Assembly: GCA_004173235.1 (NCBI GenBank)
Contig: SEAC01000020.1
Span: forward strand, 210,678 to 274,677
DNA from: Chitinophagaceae bacterium
GTDB taxonomy: Bacteria > Bacteroidota > Bacteroidia > Chitinophagales > Chitinophagaceae
Length of the DNA: 64,000 nt
Direction: 5' to 3'
The notes under the pieces were generated by a model, which worked only from the letters and a program-made list of their open reading frames with translations, had not been told where the DNA came from and made no database searches. Below, piece by piece: positions 35,002-43,968 of the stretch (position 1 is its first letter; each line of letters opens with the position of its first letter). The position numbers and the translations under genes were made by a program.

Positions 35002-36066
35002 TCACTCAAAACGCATCGAATACAATTTCACCCATTCCACTTTTCCTTTCAGCTCAATCCTGCCGATGGCTTTGATCCGGTAGCCGTGGGGCTTCTCGAA
35101 GTCGCTCATGAAAGCGCCCGAGAGCACGAAGCTTTCGTTCACGTCGTGGCACACCGAGCGGATGCGTGCCGTGGTATTCACCGTGTCGCCGGTATAGAGC
35201 ATGTCTTTCTTTACTACCCCTACGAAGCCTGCGGTTACCTCGCCGGCATGCACGCCCGCTTTGAAGCGCGGGATGTAGCCGAACTGCTTCTCGTATTCTG
35301 CCGCCTTGCGTTCCATCAGAAAGTAGGCATAGCGGAGAAAGCGGAGCGCGTTGAGCTTGTTCTCGGGCGTGTTGGCCCAGCTGAGCACCACCTCGTCTCC
35401 CACATACTGGTAGATCTCGCCCTCCGAGGCCAGCACGGGCATCGTGATCTCGGCAAAAAAGCGCCGGAGCATGAGGAAGTACCGTTCGTGGCCCAGCGTT
35501 TCGGCAATAGAGGTAGCCTCGTTGATGTCGAGGAAGATGAAGATGCGGTTCTGAACCACAGGCTTGTTGTATTCCCCGCTGATCATCGCCCAGAACATGC
35601 CCGGGCCGTATTTGTCTTTCACCTCCAGCATCGCTATCGACATCACGGTCATGATGGCCATATCGATGATGAAGATGCCGAAGGTGCGCGTGTGCATGAT
35701 CTTTGTAAAGAACGAATCGAGAAAGTGCCCGAAGTGGAAACTCTTTTTATACAGGAACACGTAGTAGAGCAGCAGCAGCAGGAAGGCGATCACAAAAAAG
35801 ATGACCACCGTGATGAGCAGCTTGTATAGCGATGCCCGCCACACGGGAAGGTGACTGAAGGCTGGCTTGAGGTAGAAGATGATGATGCCGGTGACGATGA
35901 ACCCAATGAGGCCGAAAACGATGCTGAACTGGTACAACGCCACGCGCACGCCCAGGTCGTTGCAGGCACGGATGAGGTTTTCGAAAAAGACCACTCCAAA
36001 AACGACCCAGATCAGTGAGATCAGGACCAGCGAGCGGAGATGGAGGTACAAGAGGCGACGGGGCAT
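35002..36066 (-). CDS. Membrane-bound class III adenylate/guanylate cyclase
   Basis: 354 residues from ATG 36066; an earlier TTG is less likely. Four to five hydrophobic segments in residues 10-160 form a membrane part. The class III catalytic domain follows, with IFLDINEATSIAETLG (first metal Asp), GEIYQYVGDEVVLSWA (second metal Asp), FKAGVHAGEVTAGFVG and GDTVNTTARI (transition-state Asn and Arg). The key catalytic positions appear present, so cyclic nucleotide synthesis is likely; cAMP versus cGMP cannot be told with confidence. A copy of its last eight codons lies at 34016-34042. Confidence 0.87.
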   Translation of the reverse strand: MPRRLLYLHLRSLVLISLIWVVFGVVFFENLIRACNDLGVRVALYQFSIVFGLIGFIVTGIIIFYLKPAFSHLPVWRASLYKLLITVVIFFVIAFLLLLLYYVFLYKKSFHFGHFLDSFFTKIMHTRTFGIFIIDMAIMTVMSIAMLEVKDKYGPGMFWAMISGEYNKPVVQNRIFIFLDINEATSIAETLGHERYFLMLRRFFAEITMPVLASEGEIYQYVGDEVVLSWANTPENKLNALRFLRYAYFLMERKAAEYEKQFGYIPRFKAGVHAGEVTAGFVGVVKKDMLYTGDTVNTTARIRSVCHDVNESFVLSGAFMSDFEKPHGYRIKAIGRIELKGKVEWVKLYSMRFE

Positions 36067-36131
36067 ATGGGGCTGCCCATGCAAAAGGTGTGCAAGGGGA
36101 GGGGGGAGGGATTATTGAGGAGGGAAGAGGG

Positions 36132-36240
36132 GGAGTACTTGATTAATTGAGTACATGAGAACATGAGGGCAGAGTTGGTGCATCCCGGGCGGCACCACCC
36201 TCTTGAAATCGAGTAATCATGTATTCAAGTAATCAAGTAT
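36132..36240. repeat. Inverted pair of TACTTGATTAATTGAG-type repeats
   Basis: AGTACTTGATTAATTGAGTA on the left arm and AATCATGTATTCAAGTAATC on the right arm are imperfect inverse complements. A GAGAACATGAGG remnant of the decamer at 13863 lies in between. It fills the gap before the cyclase gene. Confidence 0.6.
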
Positions 36241-36241
36241 T

Positions 36242-38617
36242 CTAATTCCTCACCGGCTTTCCATTCTTCAATACCCCCTGTATCCGTTCGAGCGTTTTCC
36301 GCTCGCCGCACAGGCTGAGGAAGGCTTCGCGCTCGAGGTCAAGCAGGTATTGTTCCGATACGAGGCTTTGCTCGGAGAGGTCGCCGCCGCACATCACGAA
36401 GGCCAGCTTGCGGGCAACGAGGGCGTCGTGGGCCGTGGCGTAGCCCGCGCTTTCCATTCCATGGATGCCGGCGTACAAGGAGCCGAGCGCCGAGCGGCCC
36501 AGAACGCGCACGTCGGTGCGGGGAACGGGTTGCACATAGCCGGCGTCGAACATTTCGGCTACCGACTGCCGGGCAACCGCCACGCGCCGCCCCTGGTTCA
36601 GCACAACCTCATCCAGTCCCTTGCGGTACACACCCAGGTTGAAGCCTTCGAATGCAGACGTGGCGACCTTGGCCGTGGCGATGCTGAGGAAGCGGTTCTT
36701 AAGCGTAATGGTTTCGGGCTCGTCCTCGTGCATCTCGTCGGAAGCGCGGAGGGCAAACTCCTTGGTGCCACCGCCCCCGGGGATCAGGCCTACGCCCAGT
36801 TCAACGAGGCCCGTGTAGGTCTCGGCTGCAGGGCAGCACTTGTCGGCATGCAGGCTCATTTCGCAGGCACCGCCCAGGGCGAGGCCGTGCGGCGCAACTA
36901 CTACCGGCACCGACGAATAGCGCACGCGCATCATCGTGTTCTGGAAGAGGCGGATGGCGAAGTCGAGCTCGTCGTATTCCTGCTCGATGGCCAGCATGAA
37001 GATCATCCCCACGTTGGCCCCCGCCGAAAAGTTCGGGCCTTCATTGGCGATCACCAGTCCTTTGTAATTCTTCTCAGCCAGCTCGATCGCCTTGTTGATG
37101 CCCGCCAGCACGTCGCCGCCGATGGAGTTCATCTTGGAGCTCCACTGGAGGCCAAGCACGCCTTCGCCGATGTCGTGCACCTGGCAGGCGCTGTTCTTCC
37201 ACACCTGCGGGTTGTGTTGCAGCACGATGAAGTCGCCACCACCGGGTATGTCCTTATAGGTTTTGGTAGCCGGGTCGTACGACTGGCGCCGCCCGTTTTC
37301 CACTTTGTAAAAAGTTTTGTTGCCAGCGGCCAGCATTTCGTCCACCCAGGGCGCAACGGCATATCCTGCTTCTTTCATCTTGGCTACACTGCGCTCCACG
37401 CCGAGCGTATCCCAGCTTTCAAAGGCGCCGATCTCCCAGCCAAAGCCGGCCATCATGGCGTCGTCGATGCGAAACACTTCGTCGGAAATCTCGGGGATGC
37501 GGTGCGAGATGTAGGAGAAGAGTCCGTAGTGAAAATGACGGAGGAACTCGCCGGCCCTGTCGGGGGCGGCGGTCAGCATCTGGAGGCGTTGCCTGAGGTC
37601 TTCAACAGGCTTCGCCGCATCAACAGAGGCAAATTTCGGCTTCACGCGCGGGCCATACTCCAACGTTTTCAGATCAAGCGTCAGGATCTCCTTCTCGCCC
37701 CCGGCACCCTTTGTTTTCTTGAAAAATCCCTGGCCGGTCTTGTCGCCCAGCCAGTTGTTCTCCACTACTTTGTTCAACCACGAAGGGATCTGGAATACGT
37801 CGCGCTGTTCGTCCTGCGCGCAGTTGTCGAACACGCCTTTGGCCACCTTCACGAGCGTGTCGATGCCTACCACGTCGGCGGTGCGGAAGGTTGCGGATTT
37901 CGGTCGCCCGATGAGCGGCCCCGTGAGTGCATCCACCTCGTCGATGCTCATTCCCATTTTGTCGATGAGCCCGAAGATGGCCATCATGCCCCATACGCCG
38001 ATGCGGTTGGCGATGAAGGCGGGTGTGTCTTTCGCCAGCACCGTGGTTTTGCCGAGAAAGCGGTCGCCGTAATCCATGAGGAAGTCGACGATGGCGGGGT
38101 CGGTATCGGGTGTGGGTATGATCTCGAGGAGGCGCAGGTAGCGCGGCGGGTTAAAGAAGTGCGTACCGCAGAAGTGCTTGCGGAAATCTTCCGAGCGGCC
38201 CTGTGCCAGCATGCCGATGGGTATGCCGGATGTATTGGAAGTAACGAGCGTTCCGGGTTTGCGAAACTGCTCCACGCGCTCGTAAAGCGATTGCTTGATA
38301 TCGAGGCGCTCCACCACCACTTCGATCACCCAGTCGCACGACGCGATGTCCTTCAGGTCGTCGTCGAAGTTGCCGGTCGTGATCTTCTTCACCACGTCTT
38401 TTGTGTAGATGGGGGAAGGATTGCTTTTCACTGCGGCCGCCAGTGCGTCGTTGACGATCTTGTTGCGCGCGGCCTTGTTGTCGCTTTCCTTTGCTTCGGC
38501 AGGAACGATGTCCAGTAGAACTACGGGAAGCCCGATGCCTGCAAAGTGGCAGGCGATGCGGCTACCCATTACACCCGAACCGAGTACCGCTACTTTCTTT
38601 ATGATGCGCTTGTCCAT
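36242..38617 (-). CDS. 3-hydroxyacyl-CoA dehydrogenase / enoyl-CoA hydratase, fused (FadN-like)
   Basis: 791 residues. The N-terminal NAD-binding domain starts KVAVLGSGVMGSRIACHFAG and contains NTSGIPIG, GTHFFNPPRYLRLLEIIP and KDTPAFIANRIG, typical of 3-hydroxyacyl-CoA dehydrogenase. A C-terminal crotonase domain (about 480-720) has GLVIANEGPNFSAGANVGM (oxyanion hole) and GLVELGVGLIPGGGGTKEF. Domain order (dehydrogenase first) is that of Bacillus FadN rather than E. coli FadB. It performs two successive steps of fatty-acid beta-oxidation. No thiolase or acyl-CoA dehydrogenase gene is adjacent. Confidence 0.92.
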   Translation of the reverse strand: MDKRIIKKVAVLGSGVMGSRIACHFAGIGLPVVLLDIVPAEAKESDNKAARNKIVNDALAAAVKSNPSPIYTKDVVKKITTGNFDDDLKDIASCDWVIEVVVERLDIKQSLYERVEQFRKPGTLVTSNTSGIPIGMLAQGRSEDFRKHFCGTHFFNPPRYLRLLEIIPTPDTDPAIVDFLMDYGDRFLGKTTVLAKDTPAFIANRIGVWGMMAIFGLIDKMGMSIDEVDALTGPLIGRPKSATFRTADVVGIDTLVKVAKGVFDNCAQDEQRDVFQIPSWLNKVVENNWLGDKTGQGFFKKTKGAGGEKEILTLDLKTLEYGPRVKPKFASVDAAKPVEDLRQRLQMLTAAPDRAGEFLRHFHYGLFSYISHRIPEISDEVFRIDDAMMAGFGWEIGAFESWDTLGVERSVAKMKEAGYAVAPWVDEMLAAGNKTFYKVENGRRQSYDPATKTYKDIPGGGDFIVLQHNPQVWKNSACQVHDIGEGVLGLQWSSKMNSIGGDVLAGINKAIELAEKNYKGLVIANEGPNFSAGANVGMIFMLAIEQEYDELDFAIRLFQNTMMRVRYSSVPVVVAPHGLALGGACEMSLHADKCCPAAETYTGLVELGVGLIPGGGGTKEFALRASDEMHEDEPETITLKNRFLSIATAKVATSAFEGFNLGVYRKGLDEVVLNQGRRVAVARQSVAEMFDAGYVQPVPRTDVRVLGRSALGSLYAGIHGMESAGYATAHDALVARKLAFVMCGGDLSEQSLVSEQYLLDLEREAFLSLCGERKTLERIQGVLKNGKPVRN

Positions 38618-38732
38618 AAATTAGTTAGTTATGCAACTATTAGGGTGAAGGTAAGAGAAAAACAAGTTGCAAAGTCGGAACCGGGAAGTCGGAAGAAGCA
38701 GAAATTTCCACTAACGGCTGCAGACTCGGAGC

Positions 38733-38861
38733 GTCATTGCGAGCGGAACGAAGCAAGCCTTCGATCTTCAGTCTGAAGTCATTTAAGGAGAACCAACAAC
38801 AGCCGACTCCGTCTGAATGAGATTGCTTTAGCCCTTGCTTCGCTGCGGGCTTCGCAATGAC
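38733..38861. repeat. Second GTCATTGCGAG-bounded interspersed element
   Basis: GTCATTGCGAGCGGAACGAA at the left end and CTTCGCAATGAC at the right end; inside are GAGATTGCTTTAGCCC and TTGCTTCGCTGCGGG. It matches the ends and inner motif of the element at 5208-5349. It lies in the 271-bp gap between metG and the beta-oxidation gene, which holds nothing else recognisable. Confidence 0.75.
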
Positions 38862-38888
38862 GGGCCAAAAGGGTTGGGGCGGGTGCCG

Positions 38889-40979
38889 TCACTGTACCCC
38901 CGACCCGCTATCCGTTTGCTCATTCGGCCCTACCAAAATCAGCTTGCCATCGGGCTGTTCGGCCGTCAGGATCATGCCCTGGCTTTCGATGCCGCGCATT
39001 TTGCGGGGGGCGAGGTTGGCCACCACCAGCACCTGCTTCCCGATCATGTATTCGGGTGTGAAGTGCTGCGCGATGCCGGAAAGGATGGTGCGCACTTCGT
39101 TGCCCATGTCCACCGTCAGGTTGAGGAGTTTGTCGGCCTTGGGCACGCGCTCGCAGGCCGTTACGGTACCCACGCGCAGGTCTACTTTGGCGAAGTCGTC
39201 GAACTGGATTTCCGACTTTGTCTCTGATGTCTGATGTCTGATGTTTGATTTTTGTTCGCTTTGGGTCATTGCCGATTCGCCACTGCGGCTTCCCGGCTCC
39301 TCGCTTACGGCTAACGGCTGACCGCTCGCGCTATCCATCGCCGCCCGCGCTTTGTCCAATCCTGCCTTCAGTTTTTCCACCTGGAACGCCACTTCCTCGT
39401 CTTCGATCTTGCGGAACAGCAGCTCGGGCGGGCGCAATGAATAGCCCACGGACAGTAGCTTCAGCGAGCCGGCATTTTTCCATTCCAGCATGCCGTCCAC
39501 CACCTTCATCAGGTAGCACATCTTCTTCGCGGTGTTGGGCAGGAAAGGATTGATGAGGATGGCCAGGTTGGCGCACAACTGCAGCGAGAGATGCAGGCAG
39601 TTGTCGATTTCTTTTTGCGCTGCTTCTGCAACGGCGCCGCCTTCGGTAAGTTTCTTCGCCACCGACCAGGGCGCGCATTCCTGTAGAAATACGTTGCCCA
39701 GCGACGACAGAGCGATCACTTCGCCCAGCGCGTCGCGGAACTTATACTCTTCGAGCAGCGTTTCGATCTTTGCTTTCGAATTCTGAATTTCCTTTATGAG
39801 GTTGTTGTCGCGTTCGGTTACGATTTCGGCGTGCCACTTCGGAACCTTGCCGCCGGTAAGCTTGTGCATCAGCACCAGCGTGCGGTTGAGGAAGTTGCCG
39901 AACTTATTGAGCAGCTCGCCGTTCACTGCGTCCTGGAAGCCTTTCCACGTGAAGTCGCTGTCCTTGGTTTCGGGCGCGATGGTGGTAAGGTAGTAGCGCA
40001 GGCAGTCGGCAAGCGCCGGGCCACCATTGTCTTTCCTGATGAAGTCGTCGATGTAATCCTGCATATCGAGCTTCCACCCGCGCGAGGTGCTCATCTTGTC
40101 TCCCTCGAGGTTAAGGAATTCGTTGGCCGGCACGTTGTCGGGAACAATATAGTCGTGCAGCTTGAGCATCAGCGGGAAGATGATGCAATGGAATACGATG
40201 TTGTCTTTGCCGATGAAGTGCACCAGCTTCGTTTCCTTGTCCTGCCAATAGGGCCTCCAGTCTTTGCCTTCGCGTGCGGCCCATGTTTTAGTGGCGCTGA
40301 TGTACCCGATCGGCGCATCGAACCATACGTAGAGCACTTTGCCTTCTGCTTCTTTGAGGGGAACCTTCACGCCCCAGTCGAGGTCGCGGGTAACGGCGCG
40401 TGGCTGCAGCCCGCCGTCGATCCAGCTTTTGCACTGGCCCACTACGCTCGGGCGCCAGTCGTCCTTGTGGCCATCGATGATGTATGCGCGGAGCCAGCCT
40501 TCGTATTTATCGAGCGGCAGGTACCAGTGCTTTGTAGCGCGCTTTACGGGAGCGTTGCCGGAGAGCGTGCTAACGGGATTGATCAGTTCGTCGGGGCTGA
40601 GTGCGGTGCCGCACTTCTCGCACTGGTCGCCGTAGGCGCCGTTGAAGCCGCAGTTGGGGCAGGTGCCTTTAATATAGCGATCGGCGAGGAAGGTAGCGGC
40701 CTGCTCGTCGTAGTACTGCTCGCTTTCTTTTACGATCAGCTCGCCGCGGTCGTTGAGGTAGGTGAAGAATTCGCTCGCGGTTTCGTGGTGCACGGGAGCC
40801 GAAGTGCGGTCGTATACATCGAAGGACACCGACAGGTCCACCACGTCGCGGCCCTGCGCGCGGAGGTAGCGCACGTAGATGTCGGCGGGGATATAAGCCC
40901 CGGCCAGGTGGCCGATGTGCTTATGGCCGTTCGCGTAAGGGAGGGCGGAGGTAACGAGATAGCGCTTCGGATTTGTCAT
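38889..40979 (-). CDS. metG: Methionine-tRNA ligase with C-terminal tRNA-binding domain, internal deletion suspected
   Basis: 696 residues. Class I synthetase: HIGH-type signature KHIGHLAG (about 20-27), a CPNCG...CEKCG zinc knuckle, FIGKDNIVFHCIIFP, KMSTSRG, and a C-terminal tRBD/EMAP domain (VDLRVGTVTACERVPKADKL). Two oddities. First, RAQGRDVV is followed at once by DLSVSFDVYDRT; the block normally between them, about 40 residues with the CGSDEHG motif, is missing in frame. Second, the linker before the tRBD (about residues 545-585) is low-complexity sequence encoded by intergenic-type repeats. The first loss should inactivate an essential enzyme, so an assembly error is likely. Confidence 0.93.
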   Translation of the reverse strand: MTNPKRYLVTSALPYANGHKHIGHLAGAYIPADIYVRYLRAQGRDVVDLSVSFDVYDRTSAPVHHETASEFFTYLNDRGELIVKESEQYYDEQAATFLADRYIKGTCPNCGFNGAYGDQCEKCGTALSPDELINPVSTLSGNAPVKRATKHWYLPLDKYEGWLRAYIIDGHKDDWRPSVVGQCKSWIDGGLQPRAVTRDLDWGVKVPLKEAEGKVLYVWFDAPIGYISATKTWAAREGKDWRPYWQDKETKLVHFIGKDNIVFHCIIFPLMLKLHDYIVPDNVPANEFLNLEGDKMSTSRGWKLDMQDYIDDFIRKDNGGPALADCLRYYLTTIAPETKDSDFTWKGFQDAVNGELLNKFGNFLNRTLVLMHKLTGGKVPKWHAEIVTERDNNLIKEIQNSKAKIETLLEEYKFRDALGEVIALSSLGNVFLQECAPWSVAKKLTEGGAVAEAAQKEIDNCLHLSLQLCANLAILINPFLPNTAKKMCYLMKVVDGMLEWKNAGSLKLLSVGYSLRPPELLFRKIEDEEVAFQVEKLKAGLDKARAAMDSASGQPLAVSEEPGSRSGESAMTQSEQKSNIRHQTSETKSEIQFDDFAKVDLRVGTVTACERVPKADKLLNLTVDMGNEVRTILSGIAQHFTPEYMIGKQVLVVANLAPRKMRGIESQGMILTAEQPDGKLILVGPNEQTDSGSGVQ
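39222..39326. repeat. Degenerate repeats inside the metG linker
   Basis: On the plus strand TCTGATGTCTGATGTCTGAT (39223-39242) and GCTTACGGCTAACGGCTGAC (39303-39322) look like the stutter arrays of intergenic gaps. Here both are in the metG reading frame and encode a polar linker (HQTSETKSE and SGQPLAVSEE segments). Confidence 0.75.
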
Positions 40980-41019
40980 CGGCGCAAAAATACCGCAAGA
41001 ATGGGGTAATGGGATCGCT

Positions 41020-41110
41020 TCGGCTGCGCTCAGCGTGACAGGCTCTGTATCAGTGGGAGGCTCCGTGTCATCCTGAGAGGGTCGGTGTCATCCTGAGCGT
41101 AGTCGAAGGA
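41020..41110. repeat. GTCATCCTGAG repeats
   Basis: TGTCATCCTGAG occurs twice (about 41067 and 41087), the second continuing GCGTAGTCGAAGGAGGGG; related GCGCTCAGCGTGACAGGCTC and TCCGTGTCA pieces precede it. A related unit lies at 3057-3074. It fills the gap between metG and the next gene. Confidence 0.7.
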
Positions 41111-41114
41111 GGGG

Positions 41115-41876
41115 TCACCTGCCGCCGTTGGCGCGGAGGTCGGCCAGGCAAGCTGCATCGAGCACGGGCACGGGCTTGCGGCGCACCACCAGGCTGGGCG
41201 ATTCTTCGATGTCGGTGGTGTAATACATCAGGCATTGCTTATTGATGCAGTGCTTGCCATGCTCATTGTCTTTGTGGTCGCTTTGCAGGGGCGTGCCCAC
41301 GTTCACGAGTCCCATCAGGTGGGCCACCTCGTGCTGCAGCACTTTTGTTTCGAGGTTGGTGCGCGAGGGGCGGCGCAGCGCGTCGGAATTCTCCAGCACG
41401 TTCTTCCCGAAGATCACCGCCGACGTAGCACCATACGCATAACCCAGCGAGCTTGCCTCCACGAACACGCCGTTGGTGTAGAGGAGGTAAAGCGCCAGTT
41501 CATCTTCATCGTTGTAGTGCGCGCGGTATTTTCGCTCCAGCGTTAGCAGTTCGTCTACGCTGTAAATGGTGTCGCGCACGGTGGGAATCTGCTGCAGCAC
41601 CACGCGCACGCCGCCCGGCTTGTGGGAATAGCGCTCGATAAAGTGCACCGTGTTGCGCACTGCCATCGAATCGGGCGCGAATCCTTCCATATATTGGATC
41701 TCGATCAGCACCGACTGATACACCGAGTCGGTAAGCAGGTCGCGGGCGGCAGCACCCACGCGGCCCTCATTGCTGCTGTGGTCGGGCGGTGGGGGCGGAA
41801 GGGGCTGGCGCGCACAGCTAAAGATCAGCGCAGCGATGGCAAAAAACAAGATGATGGTATGTAAACTACGGATCAT
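41115..41876 (-). CDS. Lipoprotein zinc metalloprotease
   Basis: 253 residues. Lipoprotein signal with Cys21 in LIFSC, then a proline run. HEVAHLMGLVN at 182-192 is a HExxH site with a following Gly, and a downstream His-rich segment (DHKDNEHGKHC) and CLMYY (215-219, possible Met-turn) provide the rest of a metzincin-like site. Small Bacteroidota membrane metalloproteases have this pattern; substrate unknown. It is probably attached to the periplasmic face or the outer membrane. Divergent from the LD-carboxypeptidase pair. Confidence 0.8.
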   Translation of the reverse strand: MIRSLHTIILFFAIAALIFSCARQPLPPPPPDHSSNEGRVGAAARDLLTDSVYQSVLIEIQYMEGFAPDSMAVRNTVHFIERYSHKPGGVRVVLQQIPTVRDTIYSVDELLTLERKYRAHYNDEDELALYLLYTNGVFVEASSLGYAYGATSAVIFGKNVLENSDALRRPSRTNLETKVLQHEVAHLMGLVNVGTPLQSDHKDNEHGKHCINKQCLMYYTTDIEESPSLVVRRKPVPVLDAACLADLRANGGR

Positions 41877-42011
41877 GCAACACGCGCTTTTGATACCTGG
41901 CGCCTCCGTCTTAAAGATGCCCTTTGTTCCACTAAGTGGTGCCTTGTGTTTTGTTAAAGTGGCCTTGAAAATCGGCAGCGTGCATGTTGCATTTACCTAA
42001 CTTGTTCAACG

Positions 42012-43043
42012 ATGCAACGAAAGTCATTCCTCGGCACCTGCGCCACCCTTTTTGCCGGCAGCATCGCAGCCCGGGGCGCATCCGTATTTCTACGGGAAGG
42101 CGAGCCCGACGCGCGCCTTCGTGTGCCCCCCTACTTAAAGCCCGGCGACACGGTAGGCATCACGTCGCCTGCAGGCGCCATCACCGAAGCCGAGCTGCAG
42201 CCGGCACTGCAACAGCTGCGTGCCTGGGGCTTTTCGGTGCGCATCGGAAGCAGCATCGGCAAGAAGGATTTCTCTTTCGGCGGCACCGACGAGGAGCGCT
42301 GCAGCGACCTCCAGCAACTGCTCGACGATCCGGGCATTGCGGCCATTCTTTGCGCGCGTGGCGGCTATGGCTCGGCGCGTATTGTAGATGCACTTGCGTG
42401 GGACGGCTTTCGAAAGCATCCAAAATGGCTGATCGGCTTCAGCGACATCACGGTGCTGCATGCGCACATCCAGCGCCACTGCGGTGTGGCAAGCATACAT
42501 TCGAAAATGTGCAATTCGTTCCCGGACGATTGGGACAAGGCCGAGCCCATTCAAAGGGAAACCGTGCTTTCAATACGGGATGCGTTGCAAGGCGCGCGCG
42601 TGCTGCTGAATGCGCCCGCAAATGCGCGCAACCGCCCGGGTAGCGGCGAGGGGATGCTTATCGGCGGCAACCTGCGCACGCTCGAAAACCTGGCGGGCAC
42701 GCCTTCCGACATACAAACGAAGGGCAAGATCCTGTTCATCGAAGACACCGGCGAGTACGCCTACAGCATCGACCGGATGCTGGAGAACCTGCGCCGCGGT
42801 GGCAAACTGGCGTCCCTGGCAGGTTTGGTGGTGGGCGGGTTCAAGATCAGGCCCGACGACCCCGGCGAAGAATTCGGGCGCACGCTGGCCGACATCATCG
42901 CCGAAAAAACCGCCGGCACCCGTTATCCCATCGGCTTTGATTTTCCCATTGGGCACCAGCGGGCTAACTTCGCCCTGAAGTGTGGCCTCCGCCACCGCCT
43001 TGCGGTGCGCATCGACGGCAGCTCCTTAACCGAACTTCAATGA
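42012..43043 (+). CDS. LD-carboxypeptidase (S66), exported copy
   Basis: 343 residues. N-terminal about 25 residues (RKSFLGTCATLFAGSIAARG) look like a signal sequence, somewhat Tat-like but with only R-K. The S66 domain has PGDTVGITSPAGAI, AILCARGGYGSARIVD, the nucleophile Ser144 (GFSDITVLH), Glu near 244 (FIEDTGEYAYSIDRML) and His315 (PIGHQRANFAL). Such enzymes remove the terminal D-Ala from tetrapeptides during murein recycling. It overlaps the next gene by 4 bases (ATGA). Confidence 0.88.
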   Translation: MQRKSFLGTCATLFAGSIAARGASVFLREGEPDARLRVPPYLKPGDTVGITSPAGAITEAELQPALQQLRAWGFSVRIGSSIGKKDFSFGGTDEERCSDLQQLLDDPGIAAILCARGGYGSARIVDALAWDGFRKHPKWLIGFSDITVLHAHIQRHCGVASIHSKMCNSFPDDWDKAEPIQRETVLSIRDALQGARVLLNAPANARNRPGSGEGMLIGGNLRTLENLAGTPSDIQTKGKILFIEDTGEYAYSIDRMLENLRRGGKLASLAGLVVGGFKIRPDDPGEEFGRTLADIIAEKTAGTRYPIGFDFPIGHQRANFALKCGLRHRLAVRIDGSSLTELQ

Positions 43044-43960
43044 GTAAAATTCCAGCTCCCCTTACCGCGGGCGCCTGCATCGGCATCACGGCACCGGCCG
43101 GCTTCATGGCCCTCGAACGCATCAGCAGCTGCATCGACACGTTGCAGGAATGGGGCTTCACGGTGCGCCTCGGCGACACCACGCACAGCAATTCGAGCAA
43201 CTATTTTTCCGATGCCGACGAAGAACGCCGCATCGACCTGCAGCGCCTCCTCGACGATCCCGAAGTGGACGCCATTCTTTGTGCACGCGGCGGTTACGGC
43301 ACCAGCCGCATCATCGACCGCCTCGACTTCACGGCCTTCCGCCGCAAGCCGAAGTGGATCATTGGATTCAGCGACGTGACCGTGCTGCACAGCCACATCT
43401 GGATGGAGTATGGCATCGCCACGCTCCACGCGCCGATGGCGGCTGCCTTCAATCCCGATGGCCCGGGATATGCTACCCTTGCATCGCTTAAAGCCGCGCT
43501 CGAGGGCCAGCCTTCGCGCTACTCCGTGGCGGCACATCCATTCAACCGGCTGGGCCACGCCAAAGGCACGCTGGTGGGCGGCAACCTTGCCCTGCTCACG
43601 CACTGCATCGGAACGCCCTCGGAACTGAAAACCAAGAAGACGATCCTGTTTCTGGAAGACGTTGGCGAATACCTATACAGCATCGACCGGATGCTGGTGC
43701 AACTGAAGCGCAGCGGAAAGCTGGCGCGGCTTGCCGGCCTCGTGGTTGGCGGCTTCACCGGCATGAAAGACACGGAGCGACCCTTTGGCCGCGATGCCTA
43801 CGAGATCATCCGCGATGCGGTTTCGAAATACGATTACCCGGTTTGCTACGACTTCCCCGTATCGCACGCCGACCGCAACATGGCGCTGAAGCACGGCGTG
43901 CAGCACACGTTGGACGTGGAAAGCGATGAAGTGCGGTTGGAGGAGCGGGTGAAGAAATAG
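43040..43960 (+). CDS. LD-carboxypeptidase (S66), cytoplasmic copy
   Basis: 306 residues from ATG 43040, which overlaps the first copy's TGA. There is no signal peptide. Catalytic residues are conserved: Ser111 (GFSDVTVLH), Glu206 (FLEDVGEYLYSIDRML), His276 (PVSHADRNMAL). It is clearly a paralogue of the preceding gene with similar block order but low overall identity, so an old duplication. Cytoplasmic murein recycling is the expected role. Convergent with kup; only eight bases between stops. Confidence 0.9.
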   Translation: MSKIPAPLTAGACIGITAPAGFMALERISSCIDTLQEWGFTVRLGDTTHSNSSNYFSDADEERRIDLQRLLDDPEVDAILCARGGYGTSRIIDRLDFTAFRRKPKWIIGFSDVTVLHSHIWMEYGIATLHAPMAAAFNPDGPGYATLASLKAALEGQPSRYSVAAHPFNRLGHAKGTLVGGNLALLTHCIGTPSELKTKKTILFLEDVGEYLYSIDRMLVQLKRSGKLARLAGLVVGGFTGMKDTERPFGRDAYEIIRDAVSKYDYPVCYDFPVSHADRNMALKHGVQHTLDVESDEVRLEERVKK

Positions 43961-43968
43961 GGGTGAGC

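Noticed and set aside
36350-38518. 722-codon open frame on the plus strand opposite the beta-oxidation gene
   Set aside because: It is antisense to a gene with complete family motifs; long antisense frames are common in G+C-rich DNA, and the translation has no recognisable domain.
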